Notes under the pieces: model-generated
Database searches by the model: none
Told to the model about the DNA's origin: nothing
What the model saw: only the letters and a program-made list of their open reading frames with translations
In this document: positions 45,247 through 57,211 of the stretch, one piece after another
Layout of the letters: each line of letters starts with the position of its first letter
Position numbering within the stretch: position 1 is the stretch's first letter
Source of the DNA: Hydnum rufescens UP504
Taxonomy: Eukaryota > Basidiomycota > Agaricomycetes > Cantharellales > Hydnaceae
DNA length: 64,000 nt
Assembly (NCBI GenBank): GCA_014904985.1
Contig: MU128977.1
Location: 1 to 64,000, forward strand
Reading direction: 5' to 3'
Program-made: the position numbers and the translations under genes

Positions 45247-46596
45247 TGTCTCAAACCTTCCCACAATCCCAATATTCCCCCTCAGTCCCACCAGTCCATC
45301 TCTTCAGTTCCCACGTCGATGCCCTCGAATCTCGTACCTCAATCGACCTAGGAACAGCAGGTCCACGCAGTACCGCGCACCCCCAGAAATAGTTCTAGGA
45401 CGAACCAGTCTCGTTCCCTAAGACAAAAGACTTTCCCGCAGTTACTCCGCGAACTAGCACACTTGGTCGAAGATTATATGAACGAAAATCGAAATAATCA
45501 TGAAGTTCCAGACGACTGACGGAACTGCATCTCATCTTGGGTCGGACGTCCCTTTCTCATATTACGCCGGAAGCGACGACCTGCTTGCGCACGCGAAATA
45601 TGTACCCCCGAAATCCCGAAATCCAGACAATCGTAGCCGATTTGATTGCAATGGCTATGATACCCACCGAGACCAACGCCATTCTTACGCACAGATTAGA
45701 CGGTACCCTCCCACAGCTCAACATAAACAAGACCCATACACCCCAGCACTCTACTTTTTCGTCCTATCATTTTCCTCCACAGAACACTACAGAGCCACAA
45801 GACAACCCACTAAATGAAGCTTACACGTCAATGCGGCTAGTGCCCTACGCGAGCCTTCCTAAACAATCCACCTACGCGACGAAACCACTCTCGTCTTATT
45901 GTTACTCTAGGAACAACGCTAAGTTCCCCATATCCCACGCGACATTCAGCGAAGCTACTTTGCAAGCAACTAACAAAAGTGTCCACTATGCAGGTCTCGC
46001 TATGCGTTACCATATTATGGGTATCGCTATGACCGCAACCGAAAATATCATCGTCAGAGGTGCAACCGCCGCCTCCGACGTCATCCTCTTCGCCGACACC
46101 ATCATGTGTTTTGACCAGTCATAGCCGCACACATCTATAGACTCCCATGAATAAGCCTGAAGATGACGGCCTGTCGTAAGGAGAGGAGATTGAGATTGTG
46201 GCTAGTATCCCCGACTCGACTCGACCTCCAGCGGTCACGACCCACTACAATACGCCCATTAAAAGCTTTGGTCTCGTCCTGCCGTCTATTATAGCGTTTA
46301 CGAAGAAACTTTGTGGTAGGACTCGTAGGACACCATCGACGAGTAGGGGAGGCGGAATTTTACAGAATAATCCATCCATTTTGAGACATAGGGAAGGCTC
46401 TCTGATGATGATGCATTCCTCCCCAAGGGAGAAGAAGTATCGGAGCCATCCTCCGAGTCTACCGACACCCTATCAGACTACTTCTGTTAGAGAAGAAGAA
46501 GCAGCGCACCCTCAAGGCTCTGCCTGTCCATCAATTCCCAGCGATAACGCTGATAGATCGGGACTCGATGGAGGGAGATCGCGGAATCCACGATGA
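45247..46596 (+). other. Cluster of unrecognised plus-strand open segments
   Basis: Successive frames are open: 45247-45390 (MSQTFPQSQYSPSVPPVHLF), 45537-46124 (195 codons, with PTETNAILTHRLDGTLPQLN) and 46198-46596 (132 codons, acidic-basic low complexity). The composition is rich in Pro, Thr and Ser, like a disordered or gag-like protein. No domain is recognised, and the frames do not join convincingly. It could be a decayed retroelement gag or a fast-evolving gene. Confidence 0.25.
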
Positions 46597-46714
46597 TGCT
46601 CAGTCCACCGTCGTCGACCGAGATCAGCGTTGCTTGTTCAATGCCAGGAAGGCACATAAGTCGAACACGCCGCCCCTGTCAACCAATAATCTAAGTGCAT
46701 AATCAAGTAGAGTA

Positions 46715-49211
46715 CTATCCAGAAAGAGCATGTACAATTCCTTGGTGGACGCCCAAGTTTGTCCGATAGGTATGGTACAGGCAGTGCTTTATAGTGTCGA
46801 TGATTAGGTTCAATGGTGGCCGAATCGATCGGCCGGGATCCCAGCAGCGCCTCAAGATTTGCAAAACAGAAGGAAAAGTGACTTCCTCATTCGATGGTTC
46901 AAAGGGGGGGTCATGATTCGATATAGCACGTATAAGGGATGCCTCTTTGGACAGTTGGTGGTAGGGCTCCTGGTCAAACAAGATCTACAGCAAATAGAGG
47001 ATTACAAGCGAGATACAAAGCAAGCTGCCCGGAAAGAATGGATCGCACCTCAATGCAAGTGCACGCATAGGCATATATGTCTGTCTGCACAGTTTTAGTG
47101 CTTTCCTCATTTTCATCGAGAAGTTCAGGAGCCAGAAATCGCAGTGACCCGGCGAAGTTCGATGACGTATAGCCCGTAGGCCCCCCATCAAGAATTATGG
47201 ACAGTCCAAAATCACAAATACTTGCTCTTCCTTCTCCATCGATCAGCACGTTCCGCTGAGCATACCAATTCATCAGCAAAGCACCACCGCTCTGAGTATT
47301 CAACCATACCCCTTTAAGATCACCGTGTATAATTGGAGGCTTGTGTTCATGCAAGTATTGTAATCCCAGCGCAACATCAGCACACTGTAAAGGTCAACCT
47401 CAGTTGGGGATGCACCCCATATTTGAGTGAAAGCATATCGATGTAAACGCACGATAATCTCTCGATTGACACTTGGATTCTTTGCCAGAAAGCTCAAAAT
47501 GTCACCGTGAGGGTACAAGATTGAAACAAGACCAGGCCCTTCTTGTTCTTCAGTGTGACCTAATAATCTCGCCACATTCTCGTGATGTAATTGGGCCCAT
47601 ATTCGCATTTCTACATGCAGATGCTACACCTATCGTGAACAAAAGATTCATGGTGCAACTATCAGATAAAATTACTTTGTGGAGTTTCCGTTTCACTGTG
47701 GATTCATCTGTATACGGAACGTGAAGCACTTTGAGGGCGACCTAGGGCATCGGTTGTTAGCACATGCATCCTCTGGGGGCTGTGGGTAAAGGACACCTGA
47801 AGAGTTCGGTGAGGATCGTTGGGGGTGCCAGAGAGGAGGCTGCCTCTCCAGACTGAGGAGTACCCTCCTCTGGCCATGGGTGTTGATCCTAAACGAACAA
47901 TGTGGCCAGTCAAGTTAGGAGTTTCGGGGGGACCGGGTTTGGGATTGGAAAATGGTGGGGTAGCTTGTGGGCCTTGCCCCAGAGCTTCTGCAGAAAGAGC
48001 CGTAATCTCAGCACCTTGCAAAATGGACGTGGCTTCATCTATTCCAGTGGAAGGCGACATCGGAGTGGGACTGGGAGCTGAGGATGGATTGGCGGGTTGC
48101 ACGGGTCGCCTCTCGTCGGTTTGGCTAGATAAGGGCTTCCTGGTTTGGGATATTGAACGACGATGCGGATCATACGGTGTCGGGGATTCAACAGGCTTTG
48201 AGGCGAGTACATCGGAGCGGTTAATTTCGCGACCTCGAGACGGTTCACCACCCTTCTTCTCAGCGCCGGTCGCAGCAGCAGGTACTGCACCATTCGCATT
48301 GGGCGACTGGGTTGGGCGAGGTCCCTGGAGATGTTCCTCTGGTAAGGTTGGTGCTGAGCCAATACGTGCTATTTTCCCTTTCGTGCCTGGTAGGGTTAAA
48401 TCGGCTGGTTGAGACAGAGAAGCGGCGTCGTTCTTCCATCTCTTTGGGTTCCTGAGTGAGATCTTTTTCGCGCTAGGGTACTGGATAGCAAATTGGCGCT
48501 GGACGGATTCTATAAAGGCCACGTGGGGTTGGAAAAACTTGGCGCCGCCCTCGAACCAGTGTGGTGGGGGCAGTTTGACCCAAGATCCCCCGAAGCCTTG
48601 ATGAAGTATTCCGAAGTTGATGCAAGCCCACCACCAAGAGTAGATCGAATTCGTGGGGTCTACTCCATTAATATCATTGAGAAGGTCTATGACGTGACGG
48701 AAATTCAGGGTAGCAAATGTGGTGGCCAAGGCAAAATCGTTGCGTGACCCGAGCTTAGAGCGGTCGGCAGAGAATTGGATTGTAGCCAGGCTCCCATAGA
48801 ACTGCCTCTCCGCCCGCAACCAGACAATTGGCACCCTCTGGTTCTGGATGTGGACACTCATGAGCAGATAGTCGGACTGGAAGTTCATTCAGCCGTCTGG
48901 AATGCAAGGACATGATAAACTATGCCAACCTCGCCCAGGTAACACGCGATGTCTCGGACATCCCCTGATATAAATGCATGCAGCCTATCAAAAGTATCCG
49001 TTATTATGCCACTGCACGTATTCAACAGGATGACTTGCCCAGAGTAAGGAGATGTAACCTCCCTATAGAAGTCAGAAATGGTCCAGGAGAACGGAGATCC
49101 CACTTCTGCCATAGCAGCAAAAGAGTCAGGGGCATCAGCGCCGGACTCAGCAGGAGACACGACCGTCGTCCTTGGAGGTATGAGAACGGGTGACCTCGCT
49201 CTATCTCCCAT
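46715..49211 (-). CDS. Protein kinase with long disordered N-terminal region
   Basis: The 5' part (from 49211, MGDRARSPVLIPPRTTVVSP) and the long frame 48888-47704 overlap out of frame near 48886, so one splice or indel lies there. The middle is Pro/Ser/Lys-rich and probably disordered. The kinase domain then follows: a Gly-rich loop in ARGG-YSSVWRG, VALKVLH with the ATP-site lysine, MRIWAQLHHENVARLLG (alpha-C and following), LHEHKPPIIHGDLKG (catalytic loop, HGD type), NVLIDGEGRASICDFGLS (DFG), GSLRFLAPELL (APE-like) and DIYAYACTCIEV. A C-lobe segment with RCWDPGRSIRPP ends near 46715. The type resembles the tyrosine-kinase-like families expanded in Agaricomycetes. All core residues are present, so activity is plausible; the substrate is unknown. 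Confidence 0.8.
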
Positions 49212-51210
49212 CAGGATCAGAAACGGGGAAATCCAACACGAAAGTCATAGCACATTGCACGCTTATAATCAATATTTAAAGAGCGATTCATGCCGAAACC
49301 ACGAGGCCTGGATCCAGGTCCGGATGATCTATTTACACCCAGTACTCCGTTCAATCCCCTTTTGGCACTTGAAGATCAGAAATTATCTCTTCTCCGCGTT
49401 AGCGCTTATGCGCTACTTTTCTGAACATGGCTGGTCAACTCAAACCTCCCTGCCTCTTTGACGAAAACTTTCAAGGGACCTAAGTCTACACCGTTGCGAT
49501 TTTGTCGTCCCCGTCACAGTGAACGGCTCACAGAATCCAAGTACAAATACCCTGGCTAATCCGTTTCCTTGACTCCCACAAAGGCGGGGCGAATCTGGAG
49601 TACCGATGCGACACAACAGACGTATGTTTGTCTACATTACTGCATTGACAGCGTAAATCAGAGGCTCACTAGATGCATACTCCGCGCGGCTCCCCTCCGT
49701 AGGTTTATTTTACGTTCTTGATGTGGACTGGCGTATTGAGGAAAAATAACGGCCTACCGGGACGCGAGGGGGCTTGACTTGTTTTCGATTTAGGAACAGG
49801 ATTATCTTGGTGCTAAAGGACTATCGCGAACTGACGACGCCATCAAGGCTGAGGAACATGCCTCCATACATTGCCATCCACCGTTATTATACCGTAACTG
49901 TACGATCGGCTGCTGGCATTTTTCCCCGTCCACAATGGAGTTCATCTAAAACATTCGTGGTAATTCCAATCGTAGAAATATCGGGATGATTTGCTGAATC
50001 TGGCCCGAGTAGATGTGGATGAACGGGAACACACGTACAAATCCTCCTGAAAATAGAGAAGTCCTACGGCCCTCATGGATAGCATCGTGAACATCCGTAC
50101 GGTTGAAATGAACCGATGGTGGTAATTCAAAGAACTGAAATCAGTCAATGTAGGAGTCTCTTTATAATTTCCTAGTGAGACTCGCGACTTACCTGTGTAT
50201 CTGGGAGAGGTGGCTGTATAGATGATATGACGCCGGCGAGGAGTCATTTGCTTTGGAATATAGATTGACGAGCAGTGGAGCGTAGATGACGCCAGGCCAT
50301 GGAGAACTGGAGTCTTGGATCTGGCATTCCCGACCCAGTGACTAGGCTAAGTGACGCTGATAGTACCTTTCGCGGATTTTGAATTGCTATGTGAAGGTCC
50401 AACTGACAAACGAAGGATTGGAAGGAAAACACGAGGGAAAAGGGGGGAGATGATTACGTAGGGACACACTGGGACGAACGAGATCTCGAGAACGGAATTT
50501 AGGGAATGAAGAAAAAAAAACCCCAACTCTTCTCCAGATTTCGCCCGGTTCCCATCGCACGAGTGTCGTTGAATTAGATGGCATCAAGACGTTCCTTGCT
50601 AGTTGTGGATGTGACCTCCCACAAGCATTACCGTCGGTAAGATGCACCTTTGGGACATTCGAATATCTCGCAGCACGGCCACATTGGCGGGAGAAAAAGT
50701 CGAAATCTAGCTGGTGCATCCTGGAGGAGTTCCACAACGCGTCGCACTCACGAAGTTTTCAACGTCGCGCCCGAAAGCGTGAGACAGAACAGAGATCAAT
50801 GAATTCAATCGCAGACAGCTGATTGAGCTTGTCAGCTGGGCTGGACATCGTCAGAAAGAAATACGAGCGAGGCGCGACCGAGATCGAGTACTAGCTGTTG
50901 CTTCACTAGCATTAGCCATTACTTGATGCCTCGAGGTCGGACCTACAAACGACGCAGAAGCTGGGGGTGTTTAGGGATGAGAAACAGTCCCGAAATTCAC
51001 CGTTCTAGAAGCCGAGAGCACGTTCGGAACGCAAGGCGGCATCGCTAGTGGTGGTCTCAACGAGGCGCGGCCGTGTCAAGTGATGTCGAGACACAGTGAA
51101 TTGTGTGCACATAGCTACGATACAAAGCCTGCCTTTGAGTTGCTCAGAGACTGACTCGGAGCTAGCGAGAGCTGCCACGCGTCACACAGGTCACGCTGAA
51201 CTACGCCTCT
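49212..51210. other. Intergenic region
   Basis: No gene recognised. Open frames at 49774-49989 (+) and 50737-50387 (-) show no domain. A run of A bases lies near 50512-50520. The upstream promoter of the kinase should be at the left edge. Confidence 0.4.
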
Positions 51211-53750
51211 TATTATATGACCCTTTTTGGTATTCGACATCCTTTTGGGCCACAATTCCAGTTCACAGGTGGTCGCGAGTTCAGTTCATTGCGTTACTGG
51301 CTGAAATAATACAATATACCTAGGGCTCTTCCCAGTTGCATCTTGACGAACACTTCACTATTTTCCCATAGTCACGAATAAATCACCTCCTCTAAACGGT
51401 CAGCAAAGAGTCGATTTCGAGACTTTCACCCCTTGAGTCTCTTCTTATCATTCGATGAGCCCATGGATTTACAATAACAGTCGTCTCAGTCGCCTCCGAC
51501 GTCTCCGAAGAGAGCACTGAAAGCTTCGCACATCATAGATTGTGTTCCCTTACAATTGGTGATTCCTTATCATTGCCGTTCTCCTTGTATAATACACAGC
51601 TTCCAATCATTACCCTTTCCTTTTCTACAGTGGAGAAATGTTTAAAGTCGTATCGAGATGGTAGTTGGAGGTGTCTACCTACTATGCCTCTATATAGGGC
51701 GAATATCGAAACAAGAAATCAAGCTAAAAGGATCTGTTTCGGGCCTTGAGGGACGGTGGGGAAACGATGCGGTATTTCGAATCTTGTCGGATCCTCTCAT
51801 AATGCCCTGCCAAAGATCGGAAGTCTGCCGTTCGTTATTCAAGCGCCAGAAGTGCTCAATGCTGGGCGTTGACTCGATCGGCTGGAGAAGATCGTGCTAA
51901 TGACAGGCCGTGTAGATCCCCAGTGTCTGAAGGATACAATACATATCTATTTTGTTCCCTTCCCTTCTATAGGCACCCGCATTCCCACTTTCTCTTTAAT
52001 CTCATGGTCCGCCACCATCCCTAAGATCTTCACCTGCTCCGCCACACCTCTCAACACTCCCAATACCTCCTTATTACCCTCTACAAATCTGAACTCGGTA
52101 TATTCGAGGCCTTGCTCCTTGGCGAACTCTTTGACGAGTAAGCTGGCAGCGCGTAAATTGTGTCGAGGGAGGCGCGGGAAAAGATGGTGGGTCACTTGCA
52201 GATGGAGACCACCGTGGATGAACTCGATGGAAGGGTCGCAAATGACATCGGACGTCGTTCGCAGTTGTCGAGCGACGAACGACTCGGAAGGACCGAGATC
52301 TGCTGTCGACCGCGAGAAGTGTGAAAGGACGATCTGAAAAGTAAAATAAAATTGCGGGCGAAGATAAATCAGTTCCCACTTGGGGAAGAGGAAGAGGAGT
52401 AACTGCGCAAGACACATGCCTGTACATGCAAAGGGCTAGCGGTCATATGGCTCACGAGAATGAAGCCCAGACTTCGTTTCCAATCACCGCATCCTCGAAC
52501 TAGTTGTATGTACCATGTCCAGTAAATCGTGACCCCCACTATTTCGCTCCACCAGGGCCATCCTCGCTTTCCTTGCACTATACCTCGTTTCCATAAAGAC
52601 ACGTACGAGTTGGCGTAGAGATTGAATCGGGCCAGTGACATGATGAAGTAGTACAGCTTGTGCTGCATCGACAGGAAAAACCGTGAAGCTTTGTCGAATG
52701 TCATTACGCGATCGTAATACGAGGAGTACAGTGAGTTGAAGAACACAGGACTGATTGCGAAGAAGGGAATGTGCTGAATATCCGGGTCATGCGTCGGGTG
52801 GTTCGGAACGACTACGGGCTATTGTCAGATCTGAACGTGGACCTCGCAGCTCGAATTGCTCACGATGATGGATATTATGACTCTATCGTCCGGGTAGTGG
52901 AGGATGTTAGTACTAAGACGGGGTATTCTGCGAATGACGGCACTTACATCAACCCACCACCCAATACTTAGCCCCCCAATGAAATTCGCAATTGCGATCC
53001 CCATGATACGATCCCATACCCAATTATGCGTCACGCCCATATGTCCCAAGTCATGAGCAGCGAAAGTGACTTGATGCCAAAACAGCCCCAGAAAAAACGC
53101 ACTCAGGATGATCCAACCACGGATATATAAATTATACGTTACGGCGCCTAAGACGAAGTAGCGTAGAAATTCCGGCCCATACCCCGTTAGATACGGGGTC
53201 TTGTACAAGCCTGCGGCAGTGACCCTCGCGTGAAGGTCCCGATATGCGCGAGCATGGCGCGCCTGAGCAGACAAGGAAAGTGTGGAGGGCGGCGGTGTGA
53301 TCGTAGAAATAGAGGGTTCTACGAGACCTGATGGATAGGCCTCCTTCGGAACAAGAAGAATTTCAGACGCTGCGCGATTATGCTCGCTAAACTTCAAGTT
53401 GGGAATACTCGACGAATCTGACGCCTTTTCTCGTTGCGAAACGCGTCCACCGCTCGCCGGTGTTTGAACGGGATCGGACCCAGCCGCTGGCTACCGGAGG
53501 AACAAGTGGTGACCAGCCGTCCTCCCCAGTTTCCACCCGGCCCACAATAAATCCTTTGACGCGTTCGAGAGTGTGGTCGGCATGAAATGCATCGATCTCA
53601 TCGGTTGCATCTCGTCCCACGTGGTGCATAATGGCCAAGGCTCCACCGGGATGGACATTGAGCCAATTAGGTGTGATGCGAAGCACGTAATTACGATAGA
53701 TAACGATAGAATCCCCAGCTAATATGTGGTCTACGACCTTGTCCCTAGGC
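51211..53750 (-). repeat. Segmental duplication, copy 1
   Basis: This is the better-preserved partner of 42500-44890, starting near CCTTTTTGGTATTCGACATCC and running into the b5 domain of the desaturase-derived gene. Confidence 0.85.
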
Positions 53751-53800
53751 CACACGGTGGTTTGGGCCCATTTTTCGGAAGAATCTGCTGTGGACTCCAT
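51947..53800 (-). pseudogene. Delta-8 sphingolipid desaturase-like gene lacking a readable second His box (copy 1)
   Basis: The N-terminal cytochrome b5 domain starts at 53800 (MESTADSSEKWAQTTVWPRD), with the heme-binding WLNVHPGGALAIMHHVGRDA. The desaturase part has the first His box in FAAHDLGHMGVTHNW and SIGWWVD, a GTAAGT donor, then NHPTHDPDIQHIPFFAIS, SLYSSYYDRVM, and the third box in FIHGGLHLQVTHHLFPRLPR. The end is VPIEGKGTK at 51947. After the best acceptor (~52831), the nine codons expected to give NHNVHHLVT read with two stops (TGA, TAG) and no His. Unless another splice exists, the enzyme is dead. Intact family members insert the C8 double bond of fungal glucosylceramides in the ER. 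Confidence 0.8.
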
Positions 53801-56129
53801 TCGAAGAAATGGCCAGTTGGGTAATCGGTGAAATCATTTCGGCGCCACGCGAATTGCCGCAAATGCCTAGCTTTGTGATGCCTGCGGAAAATACTACTGG
53901 TGCAGGATGTTCTTGTCCACCAGTACTTGAGATCCACTGCTAATCTTCTGTTTCACAAGGGGTTAACAGAACATGGTCAAACCACCCAGGTTTTCCACAA
54001 GGCCAGCCGTAATTGACACTGCTGAAAGAGGTCTGCCAGGCCATGTCACAGAGGGACTCTCTATGAAGAGGATATACGGTATTCTCCCATGGCCCAGGAG
54101 ACAAATATTTCTTAGAGGGCAATGCTTACTGTATAAGTTGTTCACCGTGAACAATCAACTAGGTTCACGGTGTGATCTCTCGCTTGTTATCATATCCTGA
54201 GCAGTGACCTTACATCGATCATTCCAAGGGATAAAGTACACGAACCGCTCATCTTGAAGCATACCAGGACGATATCCAGTGCATATGTTTACATATATTT
54301 GGTTCCGCGGCAGCCACCGTGTCGTCATACATTATCAGAACACGTCTCTAAAGTTAAATATATCAGAGCAAGTACATTAGCACTCGGCTGAGATGACGAA
54401 GACTAATGACCCCTTGAAACATTGCAGCAAGAGAGGCTAGAGAGCTATGAAACACCTCATGCGGCCCATTATTTTTACCCGAGGAGGGAGTCGCATCCCA
54501 CGCAGCAGACTCGCACCCGCATCCACCATCCGCAGATACGCCAAAGAATCGACGAAGAGGAATCCAAATGAGAGGGCAAAACTCGTACGCCGTTCCCCTC
54601 ATACATTGTACACCTTTCTTTGCAGAAAGCGTTGTTGCCATTCATTCCCTGCCTAAATCTAAAATAGGGATTTCGATTCGCCCTGTCCAGTATTCCGATC
54701 GAACTATATCCCATGGTATTTATTTTGGTCGCTGGCTTCATCGGGTGCCGGTTTCGCCATGTACAGACACCTAACGCGGGACGAAGACGTGAGTGAGAAT
54801 CCTAGTCGTGAATGCGAGCGCCTTCAGAAACATCTACTAACCTACACACTGCTCGCGGAAGTTGCGTCTCTATCGACAGGGAAAGATTGACGAGAAACAA
54901 GGCCACTAACCTTGCTTTCTTGAAACATTGGACCATCGCCATTTCCCCTGTGTATTATCAAGCTAAAAAGCAACTGGACGGAAGAGGGAAGAAATAGGAA
55001 ACTACGGGTTGGAAATGCGAAATTGTCGCTATGCACCCTGGATACCTAACAAGGTATAGGGTCGAGGGGCCAACCCGAAAAAGGAGGCGTTTTCCACCAA
55101 CAGAATCGTTTTTGTAAGGGAAATAATTTAGGTTGATGATATCTCGATCCAAAATCACTAAGAATTTGATACCACGAAATAACGCAGTCGACCGGCATCA
55201 GAGAGAAGACACGAAGTCTCCCGAGCGAAATCATCTGGGTCTGGGGTGCCAAGTGCTGTTACCCTGATGCCTCCACGAGTTCCGAGGCGAGAGGTAAACT
55301 CAAACACCAGTCTAGACACAGCCCTAGAGTGCGAGGAGTCAAGGCGACGCTACCCTTGCCTATGGCATACAATGCCTTCTAAAGCTGCACTCGGTACCTT
55401 ACTTCGCGGAACCCGCGAAGAAATTCCTGGAAATGTCTTGGAACAATAATTGTTTGATTTATAGACTGAGGCACTAAGGTCACACTATTCTAAGTGAGGG
55501 CCTATATAAACATGAAGATCATGATGGCGCGATTCGAAGCCCAGAATATGAGCGAATAAATATACTGTACGTGTAGTGTAGTAGTAGAGTGGTGGTAGTA
55601 GTAGTAGTGCGGCAGTAGTGTTGTTGTTTGCCTTTCTTATGCAATTCATCGCCACAGTGGAGCAGGGTGCAGAGGGCGAGATCTCCATACTAGTCGGAGT
55701 GACGATGGACTCGGAGAGTTTCTCTTTTCTGTAGTCCTAGCAGCTCGCTTCTTCGTCGTCTCCGCATGTGTTGATCAGAAGCTACGATCTGGATAGAGGT
55801 GATCCCCGTCCTCGATTGGACTCATGAAAACTCCAATTGCGTTTGTCTCCGGAAACAGCGAGCCGCTCGCGATATCGTGTTTTGCAGCAACTGTAGTGTC
55901 CAAGGTCGGGGAAATGAGCATGACGCGGGGAGGGATTGAACTGCATCTTGCACAAGTGGTTTCACGAGATGAGAAGAACGAGGCACGGGGCTTGGAGAGT
56001 AGTCGTAATTGAAGGCCGCCGTATGGTTGGGGGGCTGGAAGCTCAGATTGAGAGAGCAGAGGCGAATGGGGCTACGCGGGGGAGAAGGATATGACGGGGC
56101 ATTGCCAGATGTTGCTGGCGGTGCATGCT
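53801..56129. other. Intergenic region
   Basis: About 2.3 kb with no recognised gene. Short open frames occur on both strands without domains. A GTA-type microsatellite lies at 55571-55628. Confidence 0.4.
55571..55628. repeat. (GTA)n-type imperfect microsatellite
   Basis: A run of GTAGTAGTA with GTG and GCG interruptions leads into TTGTTGTT. Confidence 0.9.
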
Positions 56130-57211
56130 CTATTTGGGGGCGCCCCCTACGAGTTGTGGATTGAAATTGCGGTCTTCCAGCTCCGCGACCCTTGCATCCG
56201 GGCTCCTCAGGAGTGCAGACTGGTGGAGGAGTTCCTCACGTTCCCGAGTTATCTGAAGCACTGTGCGAGCCATGACCTCACCGCTGTTTCGAGCGGTCTC
56301 GAGGGCTTGTTCAAGCTCTTCAATACGAAACAGGAGCGAGGCACGCTCTTGGATAGAAACGTTTCGGAAGAGGCCGAACGGCGGTGGCGCGTAGCGACAT
56401 CTTCATCGATGGAAAACTGGCCGTTGTCAGCTGAAGCAGGACGGGAAGCGTCAGAGGGACGGCGCGAACGAGAGGCGGCACGAGATTGCAATGGCAGTGG
56501 GATGTCTTCGTCAACACTAACGAGTGCGCAGTCGGAGTTGAACTTAGGAGAGCCCGCGACCTTGAGGGGAAGGTGCAGGGCTTTGATTCCACCACTCTTG
56601 GTGGTTCGACCATGGTAGCTGGCTGGCCTGGGACGTCTTGGAGGAGCTATCGGGGGATCCATGGGAGCCGTGGGAGTGGATTGTGAGGGAATGAGAGGTG
56701 CGATCGTGGTCGTGGGCGTGAAGGTCAGTGGTGACAATGTGAGGATCGTACACTTCATGGGGGGCTATGAGAGCAATGACTGAAGTCATGGGAATTAGTC
56801 GAGGTTCTGTGCTGTGAGTGTGGAGACATACGTTGGCGAAGATATGTTACAACCCAAATAAAGAATTCCAAGAGTTCAGCAACAAGGAGGCGTCTGGCTG
56901 CATCAATTAGATATTGGGGGAGAGGTAACGATGCGAGATTAGGGGCGTTCAGTGGATAAGTACATGTAGGACTCGAACTCACCACCTTGCGCGACAGAGA
57001 TCGGGTTCCAATCGGAGAAGGGAAGCAGCAGGAGGGCGACATACAGCCTGAGGAGTCGTGAGGCCAGTTTGAGGAGCATGATGGTTGCGGAGAGAGAGAC
57101 CAGCCCGAGGAAAGGCCATGCAGTGGTCAGGAGGGAGAGTAAAGAGCGTGAAGGAACCTGAGCCGAGCTTGACGAAAACGGAGTGTCAAATCCGTATTCG
57201 CCGCAAGCCAT
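56130..57211 (-). CDS. Membrane protein with C-terminal coiled coil, unknown function
   Basis: From MACGEYGFDTPFSSSSAQVP (57211), two hydrophobic segments (TAWPFLGLVSLSATIMLLKLA, LYVALLLLPF) are followed by an intron and a third amphipathic one (LLVAELLEFFIWVVTYL). A His/Ser-rich stretch and a linker with RPRPASYHGRTTKSGGIKAL and DEDIPLPLQSRAASRSRRPS come next. The C-terminus is a strong coiled coil: ERASLLFRIEELEQALETAR, ITREREELLHQSALL, RVAELEDRNFN, ending GGAPK at 56132. A one-base frame change is needed near 56370 between SASSETF and the FRNVSIQERA frame. I do not recognise the family; the pattern suggests a membrane-anchored coiled-coil protein. Confidence 0.6.

Noticed and set aside
47819..48412. 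197-codon plus-strand frame
   Set aside because: It is antisense to the long kinase N-terminal frame; its Gly-rich composition is the complement of a Pro/Ser-rich strand.
56091..56618. 175-codon plus-strand frame
   Set aside because: It is antisense to the coiled-coil protein, which reads well on the minus strand.
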